Shown: positions 9,494 through 22,927 of the stretch, one piece after another
Layout of the letters: each line of letters starts with the position of its first letter
Numbering within the stretch: the first letter of the stretch is position 1
Source of the DNA: Numida meleagris
Lineage: Eukaryota; Chordata; Aves; Galliformes; Numididae
NCBI RefSeq assembly: GCF_002078875.1
Contig: NC_034412.1
Span: 77,809,907 to 77,873,906 of the forward strand
DNA: 64,000 nt
Direction: 5' to 3'
Notes under the pieces: generated by a model
Told to the model about the DNA's origin: nothing
The model's database searches: none
What the model saw: only the letters and a program-made list of their open reading frames with translations
Translations under genes and position numbers: made by a program

Positions 9494-10051
9494 GGCTGCT
9501 CTGAAAGCAAATTCTCCTATTTTATTATCTAGGCCCGTAATGTCAGAAGTGGATGTTGGTGATTTGGCAGTAGAGGCTGAAGTTTCCCACCAATATTCCA
9601 TTACATTTTGTTGCCATGTGACAGATAGCAGCAGAGGGGCAGTCTTACAAAATGACATCTGACATAGAAGTGCATATGAAGAAAAGGCGTGTCATTGATT
9701 TCCTTCACGTGGTTAAAATTGCACCCACTGACATTCACTAACACTGATTGAACATTTATGGAGACCAAACTGTGGATGTGAGCACAGTGGGGTGATTAAT
9801 AATGCATTTCAGCAGTGGTGACAGCAACAGTGGGTCACTTCTGCTGGTGCAGACTTTTATGAGAGCAGCATGCAGACTCTTGTTCAACATTGGTGAAAAT
9901 GCATAGCTAATAGTGGTAACTGTTGAAAAATTGTTTCAATGATTGTTTTTAGTGTTTTGTATCTGAGAATTTTTTCTGTCAACTTTTGTTATTGTGCTCT
10001 TTGTTGTTGTTTCCATGGAAATAAATACAAGTCATTACTTTTGGAATAACC
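9494..10051 (+). mobile_element. Galluhop-type mariner, internally deleted or non-autonomous
   Basis: Its interior matches the elements at 32811 and 44057 over most of its length (for example TTCCCACCAATATTCC and GGTGAAAATGCATAGCTAA). Terminal inverted repeats are degraded: GGCTGCTCTGAAAG at the left, and at the right the reverse complement of GGTTATTCCAAAAGTAATG; a TA follows the right end. TIRs of this form with TA targets fit mariner. No intact transposase frame exists. On the minus strand a broken frame containing MLNKSLHAALIK is shared with the other copies. Confidence 0.65.
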
Positions 10052-10861
10052 TACTTAGCAGAAACTCTTATTTAACATTCAAGAACAACGAGACTATATA
10101 TATATTTATTTTTATTCTCTCTACAAAGCTGTTTTCAGAGTGAAATATTTGGAGGTACTGAGAGCGCTTTGCAAGACTCAAGAAGAAAACATAACACTGT
10201 CTATGAAAGTAAATAAGATTACAGGGTAGATTACAGATAGAGAGGAAATGGGGCAGACTAATTCATCTCTTATCATAGATGGCAATGCCCACCTATGAGT
10301 TCATAGCACAGTTAACTGTGCATTGCCATTTGCAAGCAGAGAAGCATTTGTGTCTGCAGATGGGATTTGTGCATGCCTGTTGGGGAGCCAGATGTCTGGG
10401 ATTACCACACACTGTTTATGGAAACAGCACAGGTTAGAAAAGGTCTTCAGCCTTTCTTCTAAGGGAAGTTTGAATTCACAGTTGGAAATTCTTTTATATT
10501 ATTGGCTTTTCTAGATCACTAGGGAACAGTGATAACCTTTTTTTATAAACGCAAAAAGTGATCAATCTCTAACAACAATAACAAAAGAAGCATCTGAATG
10601 TGAATTGCAGTCATTTTATGGACATCTTACAAATAAGATTTCAAATCAATTAATTTGTTAAATAAGATTTTTAATTTCTTCTTACATCGATCTCTTAATT
10701 ATCTCTGTACTTATCTTCAGTAGAGAAGCATAAAACTTTTTTTCTAAATACATAGGGATATCTTACTGTAAAGTCAGTGACTCCTTTCACTCCACTTTGT
10801 GACACAGAACTATTTGTCAATATGGTCACTATAATATTTCAGAAAAAAAAATAGAAAAAAA
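10052..10861. other. Non-coding sequence
   Basis: No transposon or gene recognised. A 63-residue frame at 10323-10514 has no known relative that I can name. Confidence 0.45.
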
Positions 10862-11257
10862 GTGTTACGAGGAGCAGCTGAAGGAATCAGAATTGTTTAT
10901 CCTGTAGGAGACCTCACTGCTCTGTGCAGCTACCTGAAATATGGTTGCAGTGAGGCAGTTGTTAGTCTCTTTTCTCAGGTGACAAGCAAAAGAATGTGAG
11001 GAAATGGTCTCAAGTTGCACCATTGAGTGGTTTATATTGGACAGCTGGAATAATTTCTTCACAGATAGGGTTGTTCAACACTGGAATGATCTGGCTAGCA
11101 AAGTGGTGGAACTATCATCCCTGAAAGTATTTAAGAGATGTGAGGACGTGACGCTGAAGGCTGTGGTGAAATGGTGGGACGGAGTAGGTCTGGTTGTTGG
11201 TTGGATCTGAGGATTTTGAGGATCTTTTCTAACCTTGATGATACTGTGATTCTATAT
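10862..11257 (+). mobile_element. CR1 LINE 3' end, old copy
   Basis: Sequence from CGAGGAGCAGCTGAAGG through GAAATGGTCTCAAGTTGC and AATAATTTCTTCACAGA to GTGATTCTATATTTC follows the order of the CR1 ORF2 C-terminus and 3' UTR, with internal gaps and many substitutions. The 3' tail marks the end of the element. 5'-truncated and non-coding. Confidence 0.8.
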
Positions 11258-11774
11258 TTCCTGTATAAGTGACCTCAAATAACTAAATGAAATACAAAAT
11301 TGAAAGACTTTCAGAGCTGCTAATCTTGCACCCTAAATTTATCAGACAGTTACTGATATAATATGTGATTATTTAAATATTTAAATTAATTGTAAGGTAC
11401 GATTATTTAAGGAGGGACCAAGACTTTCTTAACATCTTATATACTATTTAAAATGTTAGATTTAAGCTCACTTAAATTATTTTTGAAAAATTCCACTTGG
11501 AATAAATAAAAGTTTAGGTCTTCAAAGAGGGATAGTGAAATAAAGGAGTAAGATCTATAAAGTGAATTTTTTTTTTAATCACACAAGTCTCTGAAAGTAA
11601 AATGTCTTGTATCTTATTAACAGTTCTTTAGGTTATCTGATGTGTTAAATTGTAAGTATAGATGTATGAAACAGATTTTACAACTGAAACATATTGTTTT
11701 TCTGCATTTATGTCCTATGGTAATAAACACAGTATACTTTGATTTGGAGAGTAATTTATTTGTAAAAGAGTGCT
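11258..11774. other. AT-rich spacer between CR1 fragments
   Basis: Nothing recognised. Confidence 0.5.
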
Positions 11775-12000
11775 GAAGGTCATCTTGTCCAATCTACTGC
11801 TCAAATTGGGAATGACATAGATTACATTGCCCATGACCTCCCAGAATCTCTGGGCAGCCTGCATTTGACCATTCCTGTTGTGAATTTTTCCCTAGCATCT
11901 AATCAGTTTCTCCTGTGTTTGAAATGTGGGTTTTGTCCTTCATCCTTTTGCTGGGTATATTTAAGTCTGGCTCCACCTTCTACCTATCCTGCAATATTAG
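11775..12000 (-). mobile_element. CR1 LINE fragment, old copy
   Basis: On the plus strand it reads GTCATCTTGTCCAATCTACTGCTC, then CTCTGGGCAGCCTGC and a pyrimidine-rich stretch, the reverse complement of the CR1 3' region. It is too diverged to place in a subfamily, and the ATTCTATG tail is missing. Confidence 0.55.
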
Positions 12001-12847
12001 GAAGAATTTTAGTATAATATTTTAAAGTATATTAATAAAGCTTTTCTGTTTAGTTACGGAATTTGAGCTACTAGTCTGTTAAAACATAAATTAAACTAAC
12101 AATTAATCCTGTAGGTGAACTGAAGATTGGCCTCTCTTTCACATTCAAATCACTTTCCAAAGAAGTTAAAGTTTTCAATCTTATGTCAGTGTTTAATAAA
12201 AACCAATCTTGAAGACAAATGGAGGGCAAAGGTGCACTCATGGCAGAACATAAATTGGTGAGAAGCAGGTTATAACTTGATGACAGAATGAAATGTCAGA
12301 GAGCTACAGAAGAGAAGGAATGAAAATAAAAACCAAATATACATCAAAAAGAAATTTTTAAAAAAGAGAAAAAAAAATAAAATGAACACTGAAAGAAAAC
12401 ACCCCTCCAAAAAATAGCCATGTAACCATACATTTACAGATTCAGACACTGAAGTGGGACGTAAGAGAATGGTTTTATCCACTCTTTCATGGAATTATTG
12501 TTTGTTTATGACTAAATTACTATCACAGTGAAAATATACATATCAATATCTCATTTTAGTATTCATTCTTACTGTATTTCTCTCTATGATGTACCTGTTT
12601 TAGTTCATTCTCAAGTAAGGTGTTACTTTCAGAAGTTCTGAAACCTATTTAATTCCTCAAGTGATTTTTATCACAATTAACACTGCCAAAAGGACATATT
12701 TATTATATGTGTGCATTACATAAATGCGTGTAATCTATTTACAAAGTATATAGATAAACATTTATATCTACATTGATACACATAAATGTGTACACTTCAC
12801 GATTGATAGCGGTAAAGAGTCAAATATTGATTAAGGGCTTTGTAACA
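12001..12847. other. AT-rich non-coding sequence
   Basis: Nothing recognised. Minus-strand frame 12270-12482 is low-complexity Phe/Leu-rich and judged spurious. Confidence 0.5.
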
Positions 12848-13208
12848 TAGAATCACAGAATCATAGAATGGTTTGGGTTGGAAGGGACTTTTAAGATCAT
12901 CTAGTTCCAACCTCACTGCTATAGCAGGGACACCTCCCTCTAGACCAGGTTGCTTAAAGTCCTGTCCAGCCTAGCTTTGAATGCTTCCAGGTAGGGGGCC
13001 TTCACAACCTCTCTGGGCAACGTGTTCCAGTGTCTCAGCACCCTCACAGTAAAGAATTTCTTCCAAAAATCTAGTCTAAATCTGCCTTCTTCCATCTTAA
13101 AACCATTTCCCCTCGTCCTGTAACTACACGCCATTATAAAAGTCCATCCTCAGCTTTCCTGTAGGCCCCCTTCAGGCACTGGAAGTCTGCTATAAAGTCT
13201 CCTTTACA
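12848..13208 (-). mobile_element. CR1 LINE 3' end
   Basis: Begins with the tail in reverse complement (AGAATCACAGAATCATAGAA) followed by GGTTTGGGTTGGAAGGGAC. A minus-strand relic frame (12940-13134) contains FWKKFFTVRVLRHWNTLP, the CR1 ORF2 C-terminal motif, followed by PREVV. About 360 bp, 5'-truncated. Confidence 0.9.
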
Positions 13209-14583
13209 TAGTAAAGATTGAATCACAGCACCCAATAAGACTTTTGAAGAAACTGTATTAATTCTAGCATCTACATATACGCATTCTCCAGAATGTATTT
13301 TAAACTTGAGAAGTCAACTTTGAAGCTATGTGTATTTTGATTCATTTTATTATATGTGAGATTCATGAATTTGGATATTTGATTTTACAAACCTTTTCAT
13401 CCCATTGTAGACATTTTCCAGTTCTAGAATTAAAAGCACAGTCTCAGTGATATTCCTGCAACTTTAACTCCAACTCCATAGGCTGTTAATAGTATTGGTC
13501 AAAATATTCCTGAAATGATCTTTTGTACACTAATTCTATGTGTACATAACTGCTTAGAGATATTACATCTTTAATAAAAATATATTATATGTAAACACAT
13601 AATTGACTTATCTAATATTTTGAATATTGCTAAATCTTGTTAGATCCTTCTTTTTGAAAAATCCTAGTAAAAATGCTAGAAGGTGCACAATTCACTGAAG
13701 ATGCAGAAAAACTTACTTTCTCCTAAATATTTTTTACATTAAATACTAAGAAATTATAGTTGTTATTGTGAGTATAATTAAATATCAGAACAGGAAAAAA
13801 AAGTCATGTAACCTTCATCCTTACAGAGCTTTACTTCTAAAGTTAGTTCCTTGAACATTCTAAGTATTTTTTATTTATTTATTTATTTATTTATTTTGCC
13901 AGGAAGAGAAGGAGAATAATGAGAAATACTCCTGATTTGCTTCCCTTGCCTAGTGTTTTAGAGTGTGTGAATTTATATAGCATCCAAAGTAAATTCAGTA
14001 AGGATAGAAGGCTGAATCCTGCTCTTAGTGAAGTCATCTGGATTCCTGTGAGTTTGCAATCATAGGAAGAAAAATATGCTAATTAAAATTACCTTTTAAG
14101 GAATCATGTGGAATTACCTAGAAGTGAATTTTTTCACAATGAAGCTGTGGGAAACTTCAAAACGGCATTAGAAAAAAAAATGCATGCATGTAGAGGGAAA
14201 AAAAAAAATCAGTGTGTCAAAGTGTTATTGAAATATCATCTTGCAACTTTTATTTTCTTTATTTGAATGGCCTGAGATATCAAATTAAATTTTCAGTGTT
14301 CTTCGTACATATTCCTGAAGGAGATCTTCCAAAGTGCAAGTAGAGTCTTGCCACCACTTCTAAATAAATTTATTTACTACATACAGTTTTCTTTCAAACT
14401 CAGCTGATTTAACAGATGAACATAAAATGAGCAAAAGAAGCTACAGTAATGGAAAACAAAACTGCCTGAGTGAACACTATTGAAATAACTGTTCATAAAT
14501 AAGAGTACATCATCAAAATGCTGTTGAGATGATCACTATTACATGCAACTTGAAGAGTGGTACCAGACTTATCAGTATCTCTC
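13209..14583. other. AT-rich sequence with one microsatellite
   Basis: Nothing recognised except the (TTTA)n tract at 13869-13895. Confidence 0.5.
13869..13895. repeat. (TTTA)n microsatellite
   Basis: About six and a half uninterrupted tetranucleotide units. Confidence 0.9.
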
Positions 14584-15087
14584 TGTCATGGTTTTGTGAT
14601 TTTCGGTTATTGGTATTCCACATCATAACATCATGTAGTGAATGTACCTGGTTCTCAGAAGAGAAGGACTACTACATTTCCCAGGGTACTTTCCCCTCTG
14701 TTACCATTTCCGGACAGAGGGAAAAGATAAAAGCTTGCAGATCATGAGACCTCGTCCCTTTTTCCGCCGTCTCTTGTCTTGGCAGCACCTCACTCTCCAG
14801 CCGTCTTATCGTCGATAGTAGAGTAAGGCCTACCTTGATTTTGGGACATTCTGTCTCTCTGTATTGGATTTATCAGCTTAAATTGTAATTATATTGTATT
14901 ATAGTGTGTTGTTTTGCATTCCGATATTTTATTTAGTAAATTAGTTTGTTTCTCCTCAGATTGTTGCTGCTGTTCTTTGCTCTCAGGGCCATCTCCTTAC
15001 CCTTTTCCCTTTTCCCGGGATGTGGGCCCGTGGATCCCCCATCCCCTTCGTCACGGAACCGGGCCAAATGCCCGTAAAACGTTGACA
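14584..15087 (+). mobile_element. Solo LTR (TGTCA...TGACA family)
   Basis: A 504-bp full-length copy from TGTCATGG to GTTGACA, with perfect 5-bp terminal inverted repeats. It matches 42810-43320 and 58821-59329 throughout. The poly(A) region reads TTTAGTAAATTAG. Near the 3' end CGGGC-CAAAT-GCCCG (15060-15074) forms a short hairpin that other copies keep. This copy lacks the TATA-bearing insertion of the 58.8-kb and 61.8-kb copies. Flanks (CTCTC / TTTTT) show no clean duplication. No internal viral genes adjoin. Confidence 0.85.
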
Positions 15088-17204
15088 TTTTTTGGTGGAG
15101 AATGCAGGCATGCATCTTCTGGTTATATTCCTCTTCAAAATCTTTCATAACGTACATATATATTACAGGTATACACCATTTTTCTAAATGAAAGTATTCA
15201 CCTTTACTATTATTTTTGACACACACCAACATATTGATATTTGGAACAAGCTTCATGCATGGAAACTTGTCATTTGTAATGAATTGAAAGAAAAAAAAAT
15301 TTCCATTATTTTTTGTGGTACAAATGTACATACTGACTGCATTTCCTTTGTGACATACGCTGCCTAGTGACAGAAAAATGGGAAATAAATCACTTGATCT
15401 GATGTTCACTAAAATCTCAGACATGTTTTCTGATTAAATATACAACTGGAGTTACTCAGACACGTGAAAATTTGACATCACAAAAAGAATTATTTAAACA
15501 TTCCCACGATACATAAAAGAGGTATTTTGTTGTATTTGCATATTCATTTTTTTGTCTTCTATAATAACATATTTAGTAAGCTGACTGAAACTGTGTAGTG
15601 AAAAAGTTACACTGAATATTCATTCAAGTAAATAACTGAGGGATAAAACGGAAAATGACAGTGTTTATGTTTTTGTCAAGTTTAATTACTGCTTAATTTG
15701 AATTACTATAAACTTCAATATCTGTAACACTAGCTTTATAAAACGATAATTACTTGCTTGTGGGGCAAGAAATCAAAACTTCTGTCTACCTTTTCTTACT
15801 CTCTAATGGTCCTTTAATTATATTATAAAAATTTGTGTTGAAACAAAACAATTTTTCTGTTTTAATGCAAAAGTTTAGTTCTTCCCAGGTAAGCTTTATG
15901 TATCACAAAATTCACTGTGTTGAAGGGTTTCAAAAGATATCTTTTTTTTGCAAGAACTTGATACTTTTAGAAATAAAAATGGACATTTAATCCCAATACC
16001 AAGTACATCTGACTTTATTTTCACCAAAAACATTCACACCCAGGTTATTACTTCAATGGGAAATTGATTGTCCTTAAGATTGAGTGAAGGAATGAGTAAT
16101 TATTGATAATTCAGTGCCGTTGTGAGTAATTGTTTGGCTTTTAAATGGCAATGATTCATTTGAAGAAAAAAAACAAGTAACGGGGTGGGATGCTCAATGG
16201 ACAGATATAAAGGCATGAAGTACATCAACATAAAGTGCAAATTTCTGCATTTTATATGAAATAATCACATGCAACAGTGTAGGCTGTCTCTCTGTGTAGA
16301 AGAAGTTTTACAGGAGAGAGCTTGTGGATCCTAGCAGTTGATAAGTTAGGACAACACAAACCAGGGCTATCTCATTGTGATATGAGGGACAGCCCTCTTC
16401 AGTGCAGGTGAGACCACCATATTCAGTCCTCACTACAGAATGGTTTCTTCTTGTTGGTTCCCAATTCAAGTTTGAAGGTTACACAATTTCTTCTCAACAT
16501 CTCAGCAAACAGTTATTTATTTACAGAGCAGCTATCTTCATGACACTTTTATCTCAGAAGGCATTCATAGATCTTAAACTGAAACAAGTGGTCACTTGAC
16601 CACCACTGTTGTTCAAATGAATTTAAACCAACTCAGAACAGGGGAAAGTTTTACTAGTCTCTAGACCATTTATTGTCAGAATACTACAAAGCCTGTAGCA
16701 TTTCACTAGTTGTGGTGAAATCTTACTTGAGCAACTACAGGCTAAGGGTGGGAATCACTTTTTTTTTTCCTCTTACACATCTCTTCTTCTTTCTAGCAGA
16801 CTGAAAAGCTTCAAAATATCTGGCCAGTTCTTCAGATCCTGGAAGTCCCACTTGCTCCAAAGTTAGACAACAGACAAAGAGGTGGAAGGTACCTTCTCCA
16901 CAATCAGTAATAAATAAATATTAATGGCCTTGCCTGGTGCCAGGAGTCCAATAACCTCTAACTATATTCATTTATGTGTTTCACTTGAGGAGAAATTAAT
17001 AAATAATGTCAAATATATTTGTTTCAGTTTTCACAGAATTTAGATTTAGAAGACTAATATAAGAGCATTTTTAAGTCTCAAAATAAAATGCACTCAGCAG
17101 AGTATAACTGTTGCAGTACACACTTAAAACACAGTGCAAATATGGCTCTCACTTCTTACCTGTAAATATGGGACACTTCTGTTTTCTACATACATGAGAC
17201 ATGG
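15088..17204. other. Non-coding sequence, possible decayed repeat near 16260-16480
   Basis: The only hint of a repeat is GTGCAGGTGAGACCACC (around 16404) followed by GGTTCCCAATTCAAG, which recalls a CR1 ORF2 segment. It is too diverged to claim. Confidence 0.4.
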
Positions 17205-17272
17205 TTTGGTGACGAGAGCCGGTTATGATCAGACTTGATGATCTTGAAGGTCTTTTCCAACCCAGATTCTAT
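17205..17272 (+). mobile_element. CR1 LINE 3' terminal fragment
   Basis: GACTTGATGATCTTGAAGG, then CTTTTCCAACCCAG and ATTCTATAG match the last ~60 bp of CR1. The usual tail octamers are reduced to one. Confidence 0.7.
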
Positions 17273-20200
17273 AGCATCACCTTCATCACAATGCTGAACA
17301 TCCCAAGGAGGAATACATGCATGAAAACCAGTTCAAACTTGTTGCTCTCCTGAAAGATTTCAATTGATTGTTCAGCTTTTATACTGTGAAGGGTTGAGAC
17401 AAATGCAACATCCTTTGTCCCTGCAAATCCCCCATCCTGGTCTGGCTGACTTAAGAAGAGAATTACTCTATTTTTGTTAACTCATGGACATTCAGAAAAC
17501 AACTTCACCTACCCAACTGAAACATTCTTTTACCTAAAACAAAGGTCCTACTCTAGTCCCTTGTGCTGAGATAAATTCATCTCTTTTTTTTTTGCAGTAG
17601 ATGTAATCAGTCACCACCCACAGCTTTTCACAAGCATACAAAAGTCATTCATCTGCTCAGAGCATACTTCCCTTGTGGAATTCTACTTATTGGTCACAAC
17701 TAGCTTCACCTAAGCTCTCCAATCACATTCTCTACCTGTACGCCCAGATAAGTTCAGGTCTAGGCTGCTAGGCTCAGTCTGGTCTCTTGTTGGACTTACT
17801 AGTTTTCTTTACAATTAGATGGTTTGTTATATTTATTGCCTTAAGTTGTGTTTTCTTTAGTGGTTCTTTTTCTGTATAGCATGTTGAGAAAAATGCTATC
17901 CTTCAGCTTTCATAAGCTCTGTAAGAAATCTTCTTTTCCTATTTCTGTATATTTTTATATCTGTTTATAAAAAAATACTCTGTAAATATTTTCTAGCCTT
18001 CTGGGTTTACGTTCAACCAAGTGGCAGTCTTATCTGACTATGGAAGTTAGTTTATTTCTGTTTCCCTTTTACTTATGGTAGTGCTGCATTTTTTTAAATT
18101 ATGCTATCAGAAGAGAAGCTTTGTTGTTTATATTTTCTGAGCAGAGGGAACACATCATGTGTGTTTTCCACAACATCCAGTCTATAGGTGTCTATCAGAT
18201 TGAGAATTCCTTCTTGAAAACACATTGATGAAAATATTCTTTGACCTTTACACAAGAAAGGGAAAAGAGCTTTCTGAAAAATGCAGTTACAGAAACAAGT
18301 GTTAAATTGCCTGGCACTGGGCAAGGAGAAAAGTGATTGCATCTCAATCTATTCAGAACAAAAAAATAAAATAGAGAGAGAACATCCCCCTTATTTATAC
18401 ATAGAGAGAAATTAAAAATTACAGATCAGTACATATTCTGAAGCAAAGGTCCTGTGAAAATTGACAACCAAGCAATCAAATCTTTCCCTAACAGAATTAG
18501 TAGATAATATACCTCATAAATAGGCTTTTGTGGTTATACAAATCAACTATGAAATTTTGTTTTTAAGACAATAGACAAACGTACCTTGATAAATTGCAGT
18601 AACTTGAGACTCAATTCATTAGTTATGCAAGGTTTATCTTTTGAACAGCTTTTTTTTCCATGTTAAAAACTTATGATCTCAATAGATACTGAAAGAAGCA
18701 TGTATTCTGAAATATGAAAAAGTTAAAGAGCTAAATAACTTACAGAACACAGGAAAACATGTCTTTCCCTGGTGATGAATCAGTATACAAACTTTTAGGG
18801 GATCCTTTGATCTGATCAAAAGAGGTAGGTGTTCCTAATATTTCTGTACGAACTCTCAGGTGACAAGAAGGGTATTTAGGTAAACCGAATTATTTATTGC
18901 CCTAGGAGTGTACTAGACAAAACCTTCTAAACAAAGCAAAAACGATGAAACTGAACTAAAATATCTGGTTACCTGGGGCAGGCAGAACAATGCTCAAGAC
19001 TTGCCTATTTTGAACTGTGTTGAGGAACTATTGAGAAACAAAATGAACAATACATACTGAAGTTTTCCATCTTCTCCTCTTATTTATGAAATTATTGAGA
19101 ATTTCTCTCAAAATATATTGTCGTTGGAGAAGAATGTTGAGACAAGTTCACGTATGTTAATGTAACCAGAGTGTGTAGATGATGGCATACCTCAGCTGTA
19201 ACTGTAAAGATTACCTTGGAGGAAACAAAGGAAAAGAAAAGCTGCCCTTGGCAACATGGAAGATCAATGATAAGAGAGAGGAGACACAGATAAGCAACCA
19301 CTCTTGTAAGGGCCCTTCCACTTCAGTAGGTGGCAATGATGAAGATGAGGCAATGATGAAGATTAAGGTTTTGCAGGTGTGTATCCTAAGACCAACGATA
19401 ACAGAATAACAACGTGAGCATACATGAAAATACGGCCATATTGGCTATGGAAAAACACTACTGCAGCAGCTTAGGTGAAAAGTTACAGAACTGTAAGTAC
19501 CAAGCCCTTACTCAACATTACTGAGGCTAAGGCACCTCTGGCACTGTACAAACATAACCATTGTCTTTTTATTAAATTATTGAAAGCCAGTTTTTTGTAA
19601 GTTGGCTGCCAGAGGCATGTGCATGTTGGTGAAGTGGTTATAAAAATATAGAAATGGAAACAGTAAATTTAAACTTTTACTCAAAATACATGAGGTTCCC
19701 TTGCACATCTGTCTTTAAAAAATTACCTATAACATATACAGTACATATGATGTTACTAAGAAATATAAAGTAAATGCAAGATGATCCTTTAGATGTTAAA
19801 ATTTTTATTCCACTGAAGACAAAAACAAACAAAAAAAAACAATAAAACAAAGATGAAATATTAAACATATCAGTAAAGCTGCATTGTAGAATAAAACTAT
19901 ATAGTTATACCACCAGATTAAACATCACCTAGAAGAGTCTGAAATAAATAACAACTGCAAATATGGAAACTTTTTGAACCCTATTAAAAACTTATCCTAT
20001 CCTCTAGATATTTGCTTATCATAGCTTCTTAAATTTTCACCATAATTTGCTTTAAGAACAAACAAACAAAAATTTGGAAACCCTTTGGAACTGTATTATT
20101 GCTTCCTGAATCTGTTACATTTATCTTCTTAACTTATTCTGCTGTCAAAAGACAACAACTTATGCGACAAATGCATGCATGTGAGCAACACAGAGAAGAC

Positions 20201-22927
20201 CATAGGAGTAGTGTATTAATAATACCCTTATTAATCAGGTAAAAATATGCCCCTTGTCATACAACTTGTTCATTTTCAAAGTTAATATGTAGGACTCAGA
20301 AAGATGTGGTTTTTTAAGAGGATATTATATTGTGTTTTTTTCAGATAGCAAGTTTTCAGTTTCAATCAATAAAATAATTTTAACACGAACTAAAATGTAT
20401 CTATATAAAACTCCTAAAAAGAAACACTAAGTGATAAAGTAGAAAGATAAGGAAAGTAGAAAATACAAATAAAGTAGAAAAATAAGGAAATAAATCACAG
20501 AAAAAGTCATGTTTCAAGCAAATAGAATTTTTTTTTCAACAAAAAGTTCTAAAACCCCTTAAGAACCAGCCTCTTGCTGCTTTCATGATGGCTAAATGAG
20601 AAGATAGCTCCCCCCACCTCCAAATAATAATAATAAATAATAACATGTTAATATCATATTTGCATTTAAAATCAAAGCGTGGAATGAGAACTTCTAAACA
20701 AAGATAGAACAAGAAGGTATATCATTTACAAACTGCCAAGGTGAAACGTGTCAGAAAGTACAGAAAAGCACATTTAGACTTCATGAGTCCAAGTCAAAAG
20801 AGCATAGAACATTCAAGTCAGTATTATCTCAAAAATGAGAAATGATGCGTTAAGGCAAACACTGTAGAGATCTATGAACATTTATAGGGGAGTAGCTTAT
20901 CTCAGTTATCATTCAAATTCTCTCAAATCCCCTTGACTAAAGTAGGTTGATTACGCATGAAATTGTCCTGTAGACATTTGCCACTGTGGAACAGTTAATT
21001 TCTAGAATGCTATTAGCAGTCATCAGTAATGTCATGATACATGATCAGACAATTTTCTGATGATAATTTTTGTAGCTTGGAATCTTCTGTGAAGATTTGA
21101 AGTTCAGTGAAATGTGATAGAATGTTCCTTCTTCCTCCTTTCTTTCCTCATGAAATTTAACTTAAAGTCAGCTGGCTTGTCTCTTCCACCTTTTTGTTAT
21201 CTCTCTAAGTACTGTTATGAGAAGAAATAAAAATTTAATTGTCATGTATGTATTGGTTTTGGCTTCTTTCCATTGTATGCCAATGAAAAAATCAAGTAGG
21301 ACAAAGAATTAGGCCCTGGCATAATAGATGAGGTTGTCCTGATCACAAATGCACTGTGTTTGCAACTAGGGATCCAGATGAATCTGGCTCCAAATGACTG
21401 ATTTTTCCAGTTCTACATTGCTATAAGTTTATATGACCCAAAGAGAGAGAAAGGACTTCAAGAAAAGTCTTTTAGCAGTAAAGGGTGGGGACATCACTGA
21501 GCATAATAACACATAAAACTTTACAAATTTCTTTTATAATTCAATATGTTAGTTTTTTTGGGATTGTTTTTTTCTTTTTTTTTTTTACACCAGTAAAATA
21601 AATAAATAAATAAACATCTTTAATCCCATTTGCCTTCAACTATGGCCCAGGCTATCTTCTCATACAGTATTTGTAGAAATTTCCTTTTAATCTTTTGACA
21701 AATTATTCATTTCCGGTTTAGCCCCATCAAGGCAGTCTGTGAACTACTTTCTATATCAGACAGCTAAAACTGCCATAAATACTGACATTCACTGATATTT
21801 GCTACAGCAATATTCTTTGCTTGGAAAAGGCAGTTTATTTTAGCAACAGACATTTGTGTTCTGTAAATATCATTTTCTAATTTTGTGCTCTTTCCATGTT
21901 AGCTGTTTCCTTCAGCTTGTTTGCTGATTCTGTTTTTTTCTTTCTTTCGCATCTTAAAAACAAATGGAAATGGTCAGTTTTAAGGTTCTCATCTCTGGTT
22001 TTCCTTTATCCAATTAATTCTTACTTTTTATCAAAACAGTAACTTCCACAAACTTGTGGTGCTAGTTCCACTCATGCTCCTTACATATCTCCAGCACTCA
22101 TTATTCTCCCATTATAACCACATTTGAAAATATTTCTCCTTATTGATCATACAGAAAAAAAGCAGAAATACCTTGAAGAGATTGATAATGACTATGGCTG
22201 CCTATCTAATAAAAGGTATTTTCAGATTATATGATTTATTTGAGATGTATCAACTTAACTGCAGTACTTATAAATTCCTTGAGGAGGAGACTATTTTTAA
22301 ATTCTATTTATAGATTATCTACTGTAATTGGATATGATCAGATTGTGGGATTCCTTCAGTTTTTGTGAACAATTGTGTTAGTAATAGTCACAAGGGAGCT
22401 GAGAGTTTTATTTCCTTTTTGTTTGTTCTTTCGGTTTCTTTTTTTTGGCATAAAAATGGCGCAACACTCAAAGAATACAATTTTTAATTCACCTATGGCA
22501 GCTGCTATATTAAGCTCTCATAAAGTGCATTCAGATAAATAATAAATGATCTTAAATAATAACCCTTACATTTCCCATCCTTCATGTCACAGTTATGGAA
22601 GAGATAACAGAGAACACATAGAGTTTCAGGAAGCATCTTGGTTTTTGACTTGCTTGATCCACATAGCTATTCAGAAATTTTTCCATATACTAATGTTAAA
22701 GAATCCAGTATTCTTTAAGGAACTGACCTATAATGGTTCAGAATATTATGTTGCACTTTTATTTTCCTTTGGAAAATAAAGCAGAAGATCACTTACCATG
22801 TGAATGTGAACTACTTAGCCTTATAAAGATCATGCCACATCTTGAAATACTAAAAACAGAGTTGTCAGTGTTGAATGCCTATGCTGCGCAGTGGATCTAG
22901 TGTCTACTCAAAGTACTAAGTGCATAC
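17273..22927. other. Long AT-rich non-coding stretch
   Basis: No gene or confident transposon. A somewhat more complex segment at about 17390-18050 is discussed as a possible decayed repeat. A short (AAAT)n tract lies at about 21594-21614. All frames found here are short and without recognisable domains. Confidence 0.45.

Noticed and set aside
14933..15424. 163-codon minus-strand frame
   Set aside because: It begins in plain flanking DNA and ends in the antisense of the LTR; no domain, so a chance frame.
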